Part shown: positions 9,147-18,892 of the stretch, piece by piece
Position numbering within the stretch: the stretch's first letter is position 1
Layout: each line of letters starts with the position of its first letter
Origin: Bacillota bacterium
GTDB lineage: Bacteria; Bacillota; Bacilli; Alicyclobacillales; SLC66
DNA: 59,094 bases
NCBI GenBank assembly: GCA_021821055.1
Contig: JAKACX010000008.1
Location: 1 to 59,094 of the forward strand
Reading direction: 5' to 3'
Program-made: the position numbers and the translations under genes
The notes under the pieces: generated by a model
What the model was told of the DNA's origin: nothing
Database searches by the model: none
What the model saw: the letters and a program-made list of their open reading frames with translations, nothing else

Positions 9147-9731
9147 TCAGCGGCGAACGACGGTGTCGATCAGCCCGTACGCCTTCGCTTCGTCGGCCGT
9201 CATGAAAAAGTCGCGGTCCGAGTCGCGGGTGATGCGCTCCATCGGCTGCCCCGTGTGCTGCGCGAGGATGCGGTTGATCTTCTCGCGCGACTTGATGATC
9301 CACTCGGCGTGGATGTGAATGTCGGACGCCTGGCCTGTCGCGCCGCCGTGTGGCTGATGGATCATGACTTCGCTGCTTGGCAAGGCCATTCGCTTGCCCC
9401 TTGCCCCGGCGGCGAGCAGGACGGCCGCGAAACTCGCCGCCATGCCGACGCAGATGGTGGAAATGTCTGGCCGCACGAATTGCATGGTGTCATAAATGGC
9501 GAGTCCGGCCGTAACCGAACCGCCGGGACTGTTGATGTACAGTTGGATGTCCTTGACCGGATCCTCCGACGCCAGGAACAGCATCTGGGCCATGACGGCG
9601 TTCGCCAAGCCATCGTCGATCGCCGTTCCGATCATCACAATGCGGTCCTTGAGCAGGCGGGAATAGATGTCGTAGCTGCGCTCCCCGCGCGGGGTCTGTT
9701 CTATCACATAGGGAATCTGGTTCTGGATCAT
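9147..9731 (-). CDS. clpP: ATP-dependent Clp protease proteolytic subunit (stand-alone)
   Basis: ClpP is the tetradecameric serine peptidase that degrades substrates unfolded by a Clp ATPase. The 194 residues show the usual N-terminus ([20 protein letters not shown]), the catalytic Ser in [15 protein letters not shown], His in [12 protein letters not shown] and Asp in the [18 protein letters not shown] tail. The Phe after the active Ser replaces the Met more often seen. ATG 9731 is preceded by GAGAGGACGG. No clpX or tig is adjacent, so this may be an extra paralogue; the rest of the genome would decide. Confidence 0.93.
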   Translation of the reverse strand: MIQNQIPYVIEQTPRGERSYDIYSRLLKDRIVMIGTAIDDGLANAVMAQMLFLASEDPVKDIQLYINSPGGSVTAGLAIYDTMQFVRPDISTICVGMAASFAAVLLAAGARGKRMALPSSEVMIHQPHGGATGQASDIHIHAEWIIKSREKINRILAQHTGQPMERITRDSDRDFFMTADEAKAYGLIDTVVRR

Positions 9732-9907
9732 GGGATCGCCGTCCTCTCCGGTTCGCTTGACAGGATATGCGCCTACGCCGGAGCGCGACACCGCAGGTCA
9801 GGGCGGATATGGCCGGGAAGTAAGGGACGCGGGAACGGTGACCGCGTGGGCAAGCGGTGCGCATGAGTAGTATGATAAGAGAAATTCCCGGAAGGGTGGT
9901 TCCGGAC

Positions 9908-10420
9908 ATGCGAAGCGTCCCCATCAAGTCGAGAACGGAAGGTATTGTTGGTAACGCCGCTGGCTGGATCGAATTTGACCTGACGGACGATCTGGGCTTT
10001 CAGGAGTGGCGGGGCATGCTGGAGGAAGTCGGCGCCGAGGGCAGGCTGTTCAATGCCTACATGGTGCAGACTGCGGAATTGGAGATTTCAGGTACACCGG
10101 TCCAGTTGCATGTTTTCCCTGAGACAGTCTATATTACGCCGCCTTTTTCGTCCGAAGAGTACTACATACAACTGGAGACGGAACAGGTCCTGCTAGCGCG
10201 GACGTATTTTCGCATTCCCCCGGAACGCGAGAACATGAGTCTGCAAGGGTACAAACCACCGCTCGCCGACATGCTTGCGATGGATGTCTGGGTGCTGGGC
10301 GACAAACCGTCGGCGGACAAACGCCAGGCGATCTACACCTTTTTCTATGAAGCGACTGTCCGGACCGAGACCCGGGAGTATCACATACGCCGCTTCTCCA
10401 TGGACCATCCATGGCAGTGA
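9908..10420 (+). CDS. Conserved-looking hypothetical protein
   Basis: The soluble 170-residue protein is acidic and aromatic, with no family recognised. It has beta-rich phrases (QLHVFPETVYITPPFSSEEY, EYHIRRFSMDHPWQ) and no signal or membrane segment. ATG 9908 follows GGAAGGGTGG. A good -10 (TATGAT, 9871-9876) would place the transcript start just upstream of this codon, which argues against the earlier in-frame starts at 9857 and 9872. The gene is followed by the equally unknown 10481 gene. Confidence 0.55.
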   Translation: MRSVPIKSRTEGIVGNAAGWIEFDLTDDLGFQEWRGMLEEVGAEGRLFNAYMVQTAELEISGTPVQLHVFPETVYITPPFSSEEYYIQLETEQVLLARTYFRIPPERENMSLQGYKPPLADMLAMDVWVLGDKPSADKRQAIYTFFYEATVRTETREYHIRRFSMDHPWQ

Positions 10421-10480
10421 GGCGACCGCGCCCAGGGTGGGCGTGCAACCGGTCCGCAGGCCATGTCAGGAGGTGAACGT

Positions 10481-10966
10481 GTGCAAATCATACCGCGTGC
10501 GCTGGGGCAGACGGAAGGAGCCCTGGTCTTTTGGGACGATCTCGCGGAAATCGGCGTCGCCTTGCCGAGACCGACGCAGGTGATCGACGAACTTTCGGTC
10601 GGACTCGGCGTGCTGGAGGGCGCGCCAAGTCTGATCGTGTACGCATCGTACGGCGGGCAGACGCTTGAGGTGCACCTGCCGCGCGAATTGCCGACATCGG
10701 TCGAGGGGGCGGTCGATGTCTGGGAGGTGTTGTGGAAGTGGAGGCCCGATGTGCTGCGCCTGCGTTACGGCGAGAGTCCAGCGCGGCGCGAGCGCGAGGT
10801 GGCGCTCCTGTTGCCCAAGGCGCCGGGAGAGTCGCTCGCCGAAAAGATGCGCGACCTGGCCCGGCGCATGGAAGCCCTGCGACGCGCGGACGCGCTCGGC
10901 GCGGACCAGGTGGGAGCCCTGGAGGAACTGCTCGAACTGATGGGCGACGACGCCGGCGTGGAGTGA
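10481..10966 (+). CDS. Hypothetical protein
   Basis: The 161-residue soluble protein has an alpha/beta N-terminal half and a charged helical tail (SLAEKMRDLARRMEALRRAD). No family is recognised. GTG 10481 is supported by AGGAGG at 10468-10473, 7 bases upstream; the ATG at 10463 precedes that site. It ends 22 bases before the LysR gene, so the two may be cotranscribed. Confidence 0.6.
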   Translation: MQIIPRALGQTEGALVFWDDLAEIGVALPRPTQVIDELSVGLGVLEGAPSLIVYASYGGQTLEVHLPRELPTSVEGAVDVWEVLWKWRPDVLRLRYGESPARREREVALLLPKAPGESLAEKMRDLARRMEALRRADALGADQVGALEELLELMGDDAGVE

Positions 10967-10988
10967 GTAAAGGAGTGGAACGCGAGTC

Positions 10989-11870
10989 ATGCACCTGGAG
11001 AGCTACGAGGTGTTTCAGGCGGTCGTGCAGGAACAGAGCGTGACCAAGGCGGCGTCGCTGTTGCACATGACGCAGTCTACGGCGAGCCGTCACCTGCAGG
11101 CGCTGGAGCAGGAGTACGGCGCTCTGCTGTTTGAGCGCTCGGCCAGCGGACTGACGCTGACGCCGATTGGCAAGGCGCTTTATCCGTATGCGCTGGACCT
11201 GCTGAGCTGTCACCAGCACGCAAAGGAGGAGATGCAGCGCCTGCGTCGCGAGGGCGGAGGACTTTCTGTCGGAGCGACGTTCACCATCGGAGAATACCTG
11301 TTGCCTCACATCCTCGGCGATTTTCGCAACCAGCACGCGGGCGCGGAAGTGCGCATGCGCGTCAGCAATACAAGCCAGGTCGTGGACGACCTGCGCCGCC
11401 ACCGGATCGATCTGGGGTTGATTGAAGGGATTGCCGAAACGTCTGATCTGGCAGTGACCGAGTGGCGCACGGATGAGCTGGCGCTGGTCTGTTATCCGCA
11501 ACACCGCTTTGTTCGGGGGCCGGTCGCGGTAGCTGAGCTCGTCGGCGAACCGCTGCTCATGCGTGAAGAAGGATCCGGGACGCGCCAGGTGACGGAGCAC
11601 GCGCTCGAACGGGTCGGAATTCTTGCGCGCGTGTCCGTCTCGATGGAACTCGGCAGCACGCAGGCGATCAAGTCCGCCGTCGCCGCCGGGTTCGGCGTCG
11701 CCTTTCTGTCCCTGTTGACGGTGGCCGACGAGCTCGCGGCCGGGACGCTCGTGCGCGTGCGGATCGAGGGGCTGCGGATCACGCGGGCGCTCTGCATTGT
11801 CCAGAGGCCCGCGCGCCATGTCAGCTACCTTGTGGAGGCCCTCGTGCGCGAACTTCAGCGTTCGTCCTGA
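10989..11870 (+). CDS. LysR-family transcriptional regulator
   Basis: The 293-residue protein has an N-terminal winged helix (residues 1-60: SVTKAASLLHMTQSTASRHL) and a C-terminal periplasmic-binding-type effector domain from about 88 (LSVGATFTIGEYLLPHILGD). The domain phrases resemble CysL/CbbR-type LysR proteins, which sense small metabolites. It is read in the same direction as the molybdoenzyme genes that follow after a 224-bp gap containing inverted repeats, so it probably controls them. The effector is not deducible. Confidence 0.88.
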   Translation: MHLESYEVFQAVVQEQSVTKAASLLHMTQSTASRHLQALEQEYGALLFERSASGLTLTPIGKALYPYALDLLSCHQHAKEEMQRLRREGGGLSVGATFTIGEYLLPHILGDFRNQHAGAEVRMRVSNTSQVVDDLRRHRIDLGLIEGIAETSDLAVTEWRTDELALVCYPQHRFVRGPVAVAELVGEPLLMREEGSGTRQVTEHALERVGILARVSVSMELGSTQAIKSAVAAGFGVAFLSLLTVADELAAGTLVRVRIEGLRITRALCIVQRPARHVSYLVEALVRELQRSS

Positions 11871-12094
11871 TCAGCGCGGTCCGGGTCCGGCAGTCTCCGC
11901 CCGCGCGGCGACAGCGGCGGCGGCCCTAGCAGGTCGTTTCCGAGATTTCATTTCCATGAATCGACGAAAGACCTGCGTTGATTCTCAACTTCAAATGTAA
12001 CGAAATTTCGGAAGCCGACCACTAGTCTGAGGCCTGTCTGAACACACGCGTATGGGGGTATGCAACATCCGCATTACCCACCCCGCAGGAGCCG
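11871..12094. promoter_or_regulatory. Control region between LysR gene and molybdoenzyme operon
   Basis: This is a relatively AT-rich 224-bp gap. GCAGGTC (11929-11935) pairs with GACCTGC (11970-11976), and TTTC/GAAA extends the arms past one bulge. A 10-bp perfect palindrome CGAAATTTCG lies at 12001-12010. These could be LysR operators or part of the promoter. No high-scoring -35/-10 pair is obvious. Confidence 0.35.
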
Positions 12095-13705
12095 ATGGTA
12101 TCCTTTAAGACATATTCGGTTCCGGAGGAGGGGCAGGACTTGATTGAACTGGATGTCGTCGCACCGCCCCAACCGGGGCAAGCCCAAGCCCCTGTCAAGT
12201 GGGGCAAGGTGATCGACCAGGACGCGTGCATCGGGTGTCACGCGTGCACAGTCGCCTGCAAGATGGAACACCTGGTGCCGCTCAGCGTCAACCGGACCTA
12301 TGTGAAGCAGGTGGAAATCGGCGTCTATCCCGAGGTCAACCGGCAGTTCCAGATCACCCGCTGCAACCAGTGCGAAAAGCCCCCGTGCGTCGAAATCTGT
12401 CCGGTCACCGCGATGTTTCGCCGCCCGGACGGGATCGTCGACTTTGACCGGGATGTGTGCATCGGCTGCAAGGCCTGCATGGCGGCGTGCCCGTACGACG
12501 CCATCTATATCAATCCGCAGTCGAACAGCGCCGAGAAGTGCAATTTCTGCGCGCACCGCATCGACCAGGGGCTGGAGCCCGCGTGCGTCATCGTCTGTCC
12601 CGTCGACGCGATCATCGTCGGCAATCTGAATGACACCGGCAGCGAAGTGGTACAGCTCATCGCCCGCGAGAAGGCCGCCGTCCGCAAGCCGGAAAAGGGT
12701 ACGGATCCCAAGCTTTTTTACGTCGGGGCAAGCGGTTACACGTTGAACCCCGGCAAGGCGAATTACGAGAACATGCACATGTACTCCGAGCAGCGGGAAG
12801 GTTACCCCGTGAAACACAAGGCGCAAAGCGCGCACCACAGCGTGGCGGCGGCGCGGCTGGCGTACGACGTGCCGCACCATTCCCCCTGGCACTGGGAGGT
12901 TTCCCTTTACACCTGGACAAAATCGATCTCATCCGGCGTCTTCCTGTTGTTTGCGCTGCTCGTCTTTTCGGGTCAGCGTCTGAGCGCTCAGTGGGACGTG
13001 GCGACCGCGATTGTCGGCGGGATCTTCCTGGGTCTGACGGGCGTCCTGCTGATCTACGACCTTGAGCATCCGGCGCGTTTCATCCGCATCTTCACGCGGC
13101 CGCAGTGGAAGTCGTGGCTCGTGCGCGGGTCGTTCATCATCGCGGGCTACAGCGTCATCCTGCTCGCGCAGTTTGTCATGGGCGTCGCGGGGGCGACTGG
13201 AGGGAGCGTCGCCCTGGCCGTGCCGGGAGTCGTGCTGGCGGCGTTCACGGCGATGTACACCGCCTTCCTGTTTGCGCAGGCAAAAGGTCGCGACCTGTGG
13301 CAAAATCCCGCCCTGCCGTTGCACCTGCTCGCGCAGGCGACGCTCGCGGGGGCGGCCGCCTATTCACTGCTTGGCCTCTTCCTGCCGCTGTCGGCCGCAG
13401 CGCTTCTGATCGTGCATATCGCCCTGATCGCGTCGCTCGCGGCGCACATCGTGCTGACCCTCAGTGAACTGGTCATTCCCCATTCGATCGCCGACGCGAA
13501 ACGCGCCGCGCACCAGATGACCGCGGGGCGATACCGCGGATACTTCTGGACGGGGCTCGTGGCGGGCGCCCTGGCGCCGCTCGGGCTCAGCATGTTCACC
13601 GGCGTGCCGGCGCTGCCGCTGGCGGCCTCCGTCCTGGCCCTGGTCGGCCTTCTGGCGTATGAGCACGCGTTTGTGCAGGCGGGCCAGTCTGTTCCGCTCA
13701 GTTGA
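12095..13705 (+). CDS. Fused FeS-cluster subunit and NrfD-type membrane anchor of a molybdoenzyme
   Basis: The 536-residue protein fuses two subunits that are usually separate. Residues 40-175 carry sixteen Cys in four ferredoxin-like groups (C45/48/51/55, 90/93/98/102, 122/125/128/132, 149/152/164/168), the DmsB/PsrB/SoeB pattern for four [4Fe-4S] clusters. From about 270 there are eight hydrophobic helices of NrfD/DmsC/SoeC type (for example SSGVFLLFALLVFSG), which would exchange electrons with quinone. There is no twin-arginine signal, so the clusters face the cytoplasm. ATG 12095 has GCAGGAG upstream. The catalytic subunit follows 55 bp later. Confidence 0.87.
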   Translation: MVSFKTYSVPEEGQDLIELDVVAPPQPGQAQAPVKWGKVIDQDACIGCHACTVACKMEHLVPLSVNRTYVKQVEIGVYPEVNRQFQITRCNQCEKPPCVEICPVTAMFRRPDGIVDFDRDVCIGCKACMAACPYDAIYINPQSNSAEKCNFCAHRIDQGLEPACVIVCPVDAIIVGNLNDTGSEVVQLIAREKAAVRKPEKGTDPKLFYVGASGYTLNPGKANYENMHMYSEQREGYPVKHKAQSAHHSVAAARLAYDVPHHSPWHWEVSLYTWTKSISSGVFLLFALLVFSGQRLSAQWDVATAIVGGIFLGLTGVLLIYDLEHPARFIRIFTRPQWKSWLVRGSFIIAGYSVILLAQFVMGVAGATGGSVALAVPGVVLAAFTAMYTAFLFAQAKGRDLWQNPALPLHLLAQATLAGAAAYSLLGLFLPLSAAALLIVHIALIASLAAHIVLTLSELVIPHSIADAKRAAHQMTAGRYRGYFWTGLVAGALAPLGLSMFTGVPALPLAASVLALVGLLAYEHAFVQAGQSVPLS

Positions 13706-13760
13706 GCGCTCGGACAGGCCGCTTCGCATGGCCACACACTCGGGTTTGGAGGGAATCGCA

Positions 13761-16700
13761 ATGAGCGTTCGTGAAGAGCATGTCGCGTCGGTTAAAGGCT
13801 TCAACGGACTCAAGTCACACCCCGACCCCGCAAACTGGGATGATTGGGCTGAACTTGACCCAGCCGTCTGGCCGCGCAAGAAGTACCGCCATTACGACCT
13901 GATCCCCACCGTCTGCTTCAACTGCGAAGCGGCGTGCGGGCTGCTGGCCTACATTGACAAGGAGACAGGCGAGATCCGCAAACTTGAGGGTCACCCGCTG
14001 CACCCCGCGAGCCGCGGCAGAAACTGCGCCAAGGGCCCGGCCACGGTCAGCCAGGTGACCAATCCCGAACGGATCCTGTATCCGATGAAGCGCGTCGGCG
14101 AGCGCGGCGACGGCAAGTGGGAGCGGGCGACGTGGGACGAAGCGCTGGATGACATCGCCGCGCGCATCCGCAAGGCGATCGTGGAGGAACGACGCGACGA
14201 GGTCGTGTACCACGTCGGTCGGGCGGGCGAGGACGAGTACACGGAGCGCGTGCTCAAGTGCTGGGGCGTCGACGGGCTGTCGACGCACACCAATGTGTGT
14301 TCGTCCGGAGGCCGGGCCGGGTACGCGTTTTGGATGGGAATGGACCGCCCGGCGCCCGACTATGCCAATGCGCGCTTCATCCTGATGATGAGTTCGCATT
14401 TTGAGGCTGGCCACTACTTCAATCCAAACGCGCAACGCATCATGGAGGCGAAGAAGAACGGGACGAAGATCGCGGTCATTGACACGCGCCTGTCGAACAC
14501 GGCGTCCAAGGCCGACTACTGGCTCTCCCCATGGCCGGGGACGGAGTCGGCGTTGCTGCTTGCGCTGGCCAACGAACTGCTGCGCACGGACCGCTTTGAC
14601 CGCGAATTCATGCGCAAGTGGGTGAACTGGCGCGAATTTGTCGAGGACCGCCAGTATCTGCAGGAACTGCGGGACCGCGGGTTTGTCAAGAGCGTGCCGG
14701 ACGGGCGGACGTTCGACGACTTTGTGACGCTGATCAAGGAGATCTACAGCCACTACACGCCGGAATGGGCGCGGGAGGAGACGGGCATCGCGCCCGACGT
14801 GACGCGCCAGATCGGCGACGAGATCGCGCGGGCGGGTTCCGCGTTCACGACGAACATCTGGCGCAATGCGGCGGCGGGACACCTCGGCGGCTGGATGATC
14901 ACGCGCTGCCTGACGTTTCTCAATGTCCTCGTCGGCGCGATTGGCGAGGCCGGCAGCACGATACCGAATTCCTGGGTGAAGTTTGTGCCCGCCCGGAACA
15001 GCGCTCCGGCGCCGCTGCGAACGTGGAACGAGAATCACTGGCCGCGCGAATACCCCCTGTCGTTCTTTGAACTGAGTTTCTGCCTGCCGCACATCCTGCG
15101 CAAGCGCGACAAGCGGCTGGAGGTGTACTTCGCGCGCGTCGTGAACCCGGTCTGGACCTTCCCGGACGGCTTCACCTGGATCAATATGTTCAAGGAGCAG
15201 GACAGGGTGGGCCTGCACGTGACGCTCTCGCCAGTGTGGTCGGAGACGTCCCAGTTCTCGGACTACGTGTTGCCCATGGGTCTCGCGACGGAGCGCCACG
15301 ATCTGCACAGCTACGAGACGCACGCGGCGCAGTGGATCGGTTTTCGCCAGCCGGTGGCGCGCGTGTGGAAAGAGCGGCGCGGGGATGCGGTCGGCGACAC
15401 GCGCGACGCGAATCCAGGCGAGGTGTGGGAAGAAAACGAGTTCTGGATCGAACTGTCGTGGCGCATTGACCCGGATGGGAGCCTCGGCATTCGCGAGCAC
15501 TTTGAATCGCCTTATCGGCCGGGCGAGAAGATCACGATTCTCGAATACTACCAGTGGATCTTTGAAAACTCCGTGCCGGGACTGCCGGAGGCTGCCGCGG
15601 AGCAGGGGCTGACGCCCTTGGCGTACATGCAGAGGTACGCCTGCTTCGAAGTGACGAAGGACGTCTACGGCGTGCACCGAAGGACACTCGCGCCGGATGT
15701 CGTCAGCGACGCCTCCATCGTGCCCGAGGTGTCGGAGGCCGGCCGCTGGAACGGCGACCAGGCCGGCGTGTGGCTTGACCGCCCGGTTCACAGCCACAAT
15801 CACGCGCCGCTCCCGGGACCGTTCAGGAACGCCGAGGGCAAGTTTCGCGCCGGCATAGTGGTCGACGGCAAGCCGGTCAAGGGCTGGCCGACCCCGTCCG
15901 GCAAACTGGAGTTTTTCTCGACGACGCTGCGTGACTGGAACTGGCGCGAGTACGCGATCCCGATCTACCCGAGGAGCGACGCCGAGCGGAAATTGATGCC
16001 GCACATCGTCACGCAGGTGCATCACAAGACGATCGACCGGGACAAGAACGAGTACATCCTGCTGCCGACGTTCCGGCTGCCGATGCTGATCCACTCGCGC
16101 ACCAACGGAGCCAAGTGGCTGCACGAAATCGCGCACACCAACCCCGTCTGGATCCATCCCGAGGACGCACGGCGGCTGGACGTGGATACGGGGGACGAGG
16201 TGCGCATCAGTACGGAAATCGGTTCCATCGTCGACAAGGTGTGGGTGACGGAGGGCATCCGCCCCGGCGTGATCGCCTGCTCACACCACCTGGGACGGTG
16301 GCGGCTGCACGAGAGCACGGGGAGCGATCGCTGGAGTTCGTCGCTTGTGCGCATTGAGGAAGTGGAGAAGGGCAAGTGGCAGATGAGACAGTTGCACGGC
16401 CCGGCGCCGTTTGCCAGCAGCGACCCGGATTCGCAGCGCATCTGGTGGTCGGACGGAGGCGTGCACCAGAATGCGATTTTCCCCGTGCAGCCCGATCCGA
16501 TCAGCGGCATGCACTGCTGGCATCAGCGGATTCGCGTCGAGAAGGTGGCGGCGGGGGCGCACTACGGCGAAATTGAGGTGGATACCGAAAAGTCGTACCA
16601 GGTGTTCCTGCGCTGGCTGAAGATCACGCGTCCGGCGCCGGGGCCGGGCGGTCTGTACCGGCCTTACTGGATGCTGCGCGTGCTCAAGCCGCATCCGGAC

Positions 16701-16772
16701 GCGTACGTTGTTCCCGGCGAGGAGAAGCGCGAAACGGTGGAGGAAGTTGGGGCGTCAGGGCGGCGCGAGTAA
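13761..16772 (+). CDS. Cytoplasmic molybdopterin oxidoreductase, SoeA/PsrA-like catalytic subunit
   Basis: This is a 1003-residue member of the DMSO-reductase family. An N-terminal [4Fe-4S] site (C52, C55, C59, C89) is followed by the bis-MGD domains and a C-terminal dinucleotide-binding domain (LPTFRLPMLIHSRTNGAKWL, NPVWIHPEDARRL). Cys180 in THTNVCSSGG is the likely Mo ligand. There is no Tat signal, so it stays in the cytoplasm like sulfite dehydrogenase SoeA, unlike most Psr/Phs enzymes. With the fused FeS-NrfD protein it would form a quinone-linked complex. Sulfite oxidation is my best guess; polysulfide, thiosulfate or tetrathionate chemistry cannot be excluded. ATG 13761 follows GGAGGGA. 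Confidence 0.85.
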   Translation: MSVREEHVASVKGFNGLKSHPDPANWDDWAELDPAVWPRKKYRHYDLIPTVCFNCEAACGLLAYIDKETGEIRKLEGHPLHPASRGRNCAKGPATVSQVTNPERILYPMKRVGERGDGKWERATWDEALDDIAARIRKAIVEERRDEVVYHVGRAGEDEYTERVLKCWGVDGLSTHTNVCSSGGRAGYAFWMGMDRPAPDYANARFILMMSSHFEAGHYFNPNAQRIMEAKKNGTKIAVIDTRLSNTASKADYWLSPWPGTESALLLALANELLRTDRFDREFMRKWVNWREFVEDRQYLQELRDRGFVKSVPDGRTFDDFVTLIKEIYSHYTPEWAREETGIAPDVTRQIGDEIARAGSAFTTNIWRNAAAGHLGGWMITRCLTFLNVLVGAIGEAGSTIPNSWVKFVPARNSAPAPLRTWNENHWPREYPLSFFELSFCLPHILRKRDKRLEVYFARVVNPVWTFPDGFTWINMFKEQDRVGLHVTLSPVWSETSQFSDYVLPMGLATERHDLHSYETHAAQWIGFRQPVARVWKERRGDAVGDTRDANPGEVWEENEFWIELSWRIDPDGSLGIREHFESPYRPGEKITILEYYQWIFENSVPGLPEAAAEQGLTPLAYMQRYACFEVTKDVYGVHRRTLAPDVVSDASIVPEVSEAGRWNGDQAGVWLDRPVHSHNHAPLPGPFRNAEGKFRAGIVVDGKPVKGWPTPSGKLEFFSTTLRDWNWREYAIPIYPRSDAERKLMPHIVTQVHHKTIDRDKNEYILLPTFRLPMLIHSRTNGAKWLHEIAHTNPVWIHPEDARRLDVDTGDEVRISTEIGSIVDKVWVTEGIRPGVIACSHHLGRWRLHESTGSDRWSSSLVRIEEVEKGKWQMRQLHGPAPFASSDPDSQRIWWSDGGVHQNAIFPVQPDPISGMHCWHQRIRVEKVAAGAHYGEIEVDTEKSYQVFLRWLKITRPAPGPGGLYRPYWMLRVLKPHPDAYVVPGEEKRETVEEVGASGRRE

Positions 16773-16974
16773 ATCCCGCTGGCGCCGTCAGGCTTGGCGA
16801 CGCGGCTGGCCGTTGTGCGGTACAATGGGGGCATGGTTGCGTGCGCCGCAGATCGGTGCGGGCGGGTCCGGCGGGCGCGCGATGGAAGGCGGTGTAGCGG
16901 TGCAAGAGACCCCGGGAGGCATGTGCCGGACGGATCCGGCGGAGTGGTCAGGGCGGTCGGGAGCGGAGTCGGCC

Positions 16975-17610
16975 GTGGGCGAGATGCCTCTTCCGCCAGT
17001 CAGCGGCGTTCTGTTGTCCGGGGGATACAGCAGGCGCATGGGCCGGGACAAGGCAGGGCTCACCTGGCGCGGCCGCACATTTGCCCGCTGCGTCCTGGAC
17101 GCCCTTCACGATGTCTCCGATGACGTGCTGTCTGTGCGGCGGCCCGGTCAGGCGGCCCTGGAATCCGCCGGGCGCACCGTTTTTGATCGCCACAGCGACG
17201 TCGGCCCGCTTGCCGGGCTTGAGTCCGGGCTGCTCGCGATGCACTGGGAGTGGGCGGTCGTGTGCCCGGTCGACGCGCCAAATGTAAAGACGGACCTGTT
17301 GCGCCTGCTCGCGCGGCTTACAGAAAGGGTTGGGCCGGCGGTGCAGGCGATCGTCCCGGTGAGCGACGGACAGATTCACCCGCTCACCGCGTGCTATCAT
17401 CGTTCCGCGGCCGAGGTGTTTGGGCGCGCGATCCGCGATGGCCGGCTGCGGGTGTCGTCTGCGTTGGCGCACCTGCACGCAACCTACGTGCCGGAAGAGG
17501 TGTGGCGTGCGGCCGATCGCGACGGGAGCAGCTTCTCGATGGTCAATACCCCGGAAGAGTACCTCAGGCTCTGCGCCGCGGACGAGACAAGAGGGTCATG
17601 GAATGGATGA
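16975..17610 (+). CDS. mobA: Molybdenum cofactor guanylyltransferase MobA
   Basis: MobA attaches GMP to Mo-molybdopterin to make MGD, the cofactor form required by the molybdoenzyme upstream. The nucleotide-binding signature SGVLLSGGYSRRMGRDKAGL lies at the N-terminus, and VVCPVDAPNV gives the metal-binding Asp. GTG 16975 (211 residues) is chosen because GGGAGCGGAG lies 6 bases upstream and the signature then begins at residue 9, as in the family. In-frame starts further upstream (16825, 16882, 16900, 16921) would add an unconserved leader. It overlaps moeA by 8 bp. Confidence 0.88.
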   Translation: MGEMPLPPVSGVLLSGGYSRRMGRDKAGLTWRGRTFARCVLDALHDVSDDVLSVRRPGQAALESAGRTVFDRHSDVGPLAGLESGLLAMHWEWAVVCPVDAPNVKTDLLRLLARLTERVGPAVQAIVPVSDGQIHPLTACYHRSAAEVFGRAIRDGRLRVSSALAHLHATYVPEEVWRAADRDGSSFSMVNTPEEYLRLCAADETRGSWNG

Positions 17611-18892
17611 GTTGATCACCCTGCAGGAAACGCAGCGTCGCTTGGCGGCCGCGGTCATTCCACTCTGCGCCGAACGCGCGCCGCTGTCGGGCGCTCTGGG
17701 CCGCACGCTGGCAAACGGCGTGCGGGCCGAGACGGACATGCCCCCGTTTGATCGCGCCATGCTGGACGGGTATGCGGTGCGGGCAGAGGATGTGGCCGCG
17801 GCTGCGCCGGCCGCGCCTGTGGTGCTGCGCGAGGGCGGACCGACCGTGTTTGCGGGATCGCGGCCGGGTGCGGTCTGTTTGCCGGGCACTGCCGTGCGCA
17901 CGATGACGGGCGCGCCGCTGGCGCAGGGGGCGGACGCCGTGGTTCGGGTTGAATTCACGGCGCAGGACGGAAACGGGACGGTCCGCATCCTGCGCGGCGC
18001 GCCCGCCGGAGAAGCCGTGCAGCCGCGCGGCTTTGGTCTGCGTGCGGGGGATGAAGTCGCGCCGGCGGGGGCGTGCATCGACGCGCTGACGCTGGCGGCG
18101 ATAGCCGCCCATGGGCACGCGGAGGTCCGGGTCGCGCGCCGGCCGCGGGTGGCGCTTGCGGCGATCGGCAGTGAACTGGCGACGGCGGGCGGTACGATGG
18201 AGACGGGGCAGTTATACGATTCAAATTCGCACATGTTGCGTTCATTGGTGACCGAATGGGGGGGAGACCCGCTTGACGGCGGGGCGTGCGCGGACGGCAT
18301 CGAGGACATGACGTCTCTGCTCGGCGCCCTCTGGGACAGCGCTGACGCGCTTGTGACGACGGGCGGCGTGGCGGCGGGGGACGGTGACCTGACGCCGTAC
18401 GCGCTCGAACTGCTCGGCGCGCGCCGGCTGTTCTGGGGCGTGTGGATGCGGCCCGGCACCCCGGTGTACGCCTGTGAGCGCGGTGGCAAGGTGGCACTGG
18501 CCTTGTCCGGCAACCCGGGCGCGGCGTACGTCGACGCCGTCATGCTGTTGCTGCCGCTGCTGTACCGCCTGGCGGGCGCTCCGCAGCGCCTGCGGGGTCA
18601 TGTCGCGACGGCGCGGATAGCCGCCGATCCAGGCAAGAGGCCGACGCGGCACACGCGTTTTTTGCGCGGGCAACTGTTCATGCGCGGCGCCGAACTGTGG
18701 ATCGATCTCGGGATGGGGCAATCGTCCGGCATACCGCAGCGGCAGGGATCGGCGCTGGCGGTGATTGGACCCGGGGAAGCGGTGCGAGAAGGCGCCGCCT
18801 GCGCGGTGATCGTGGAGCGGGCGCTGCCGTTTTCCGGAGTCGAGGATGGTGGTCTGGCGGATGACGCACTGCATCGCTGTTTCGGGATTTAA
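17603..18892 (+). CDS. moeA: Molybdopterin molybdenumtransferase MoeA
   Basis: MoeA inserts molybdate into adenylylated molybdopterin. The 429 residues carry the family motifs MPPFDRAMLDGYAV, MTGAPLAQGADAVV, the PRGFGLRAGDEV loop, TTGGVAAGDGDLT and ALSGNPGAA. The start ATG 17603 lies inside the end of mobA and the end of the gene contains the mobB start, so mobA-moeA-mobB is a tightly coupled unit. It supplies bis-MGD for the oxidoreductase and probably for other Mo enzymes in the cell. Confidence 0.94.
   Translation: MDELITLQETQRRLAAAVIPLCAERAPLSGALGRTLANGVRAETDMPPFDRAMLDGYAVRAEDVAAAAPAAPVVLREGGPTVFAGSRPGAVCLPGTAVRTMTGAPLAQGADAVVRVEFTAQDGNGTVRILRGAPAGEAVQPRGFGLRAGDEVAPAGACIDALTLAAIAAHGHAEVRVARRPRVALAAIGSELATAGGTMETGQLYDSNSHMLRSLVTEWGGDPLDGGACADGIEDMTSLLGALWDSADALVTTGGVAAGDGDLTPYALELLGARRLFWGVWMRPGTPVYACERGGKVALALSGNPGAAYVDAVMLLLPLLYRLAGAPQRLRGHVATARIAADPGKRPTRHTRFLRGQLFMRGAELWIDLGMGQSSGIPQRQGSALAVIGPGEAVREGAACAVIVERALPFSGVEDGGLADDALHRCFGI

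Noticed and set aside
13815-16157. A 780-codon minus-strand frame opposite the molybdoenzyme
   Set aside because: Its product is Arg/His/Pro-rich with no motif; the plus strand encodes a clear bis-MGD oxidoreductase.
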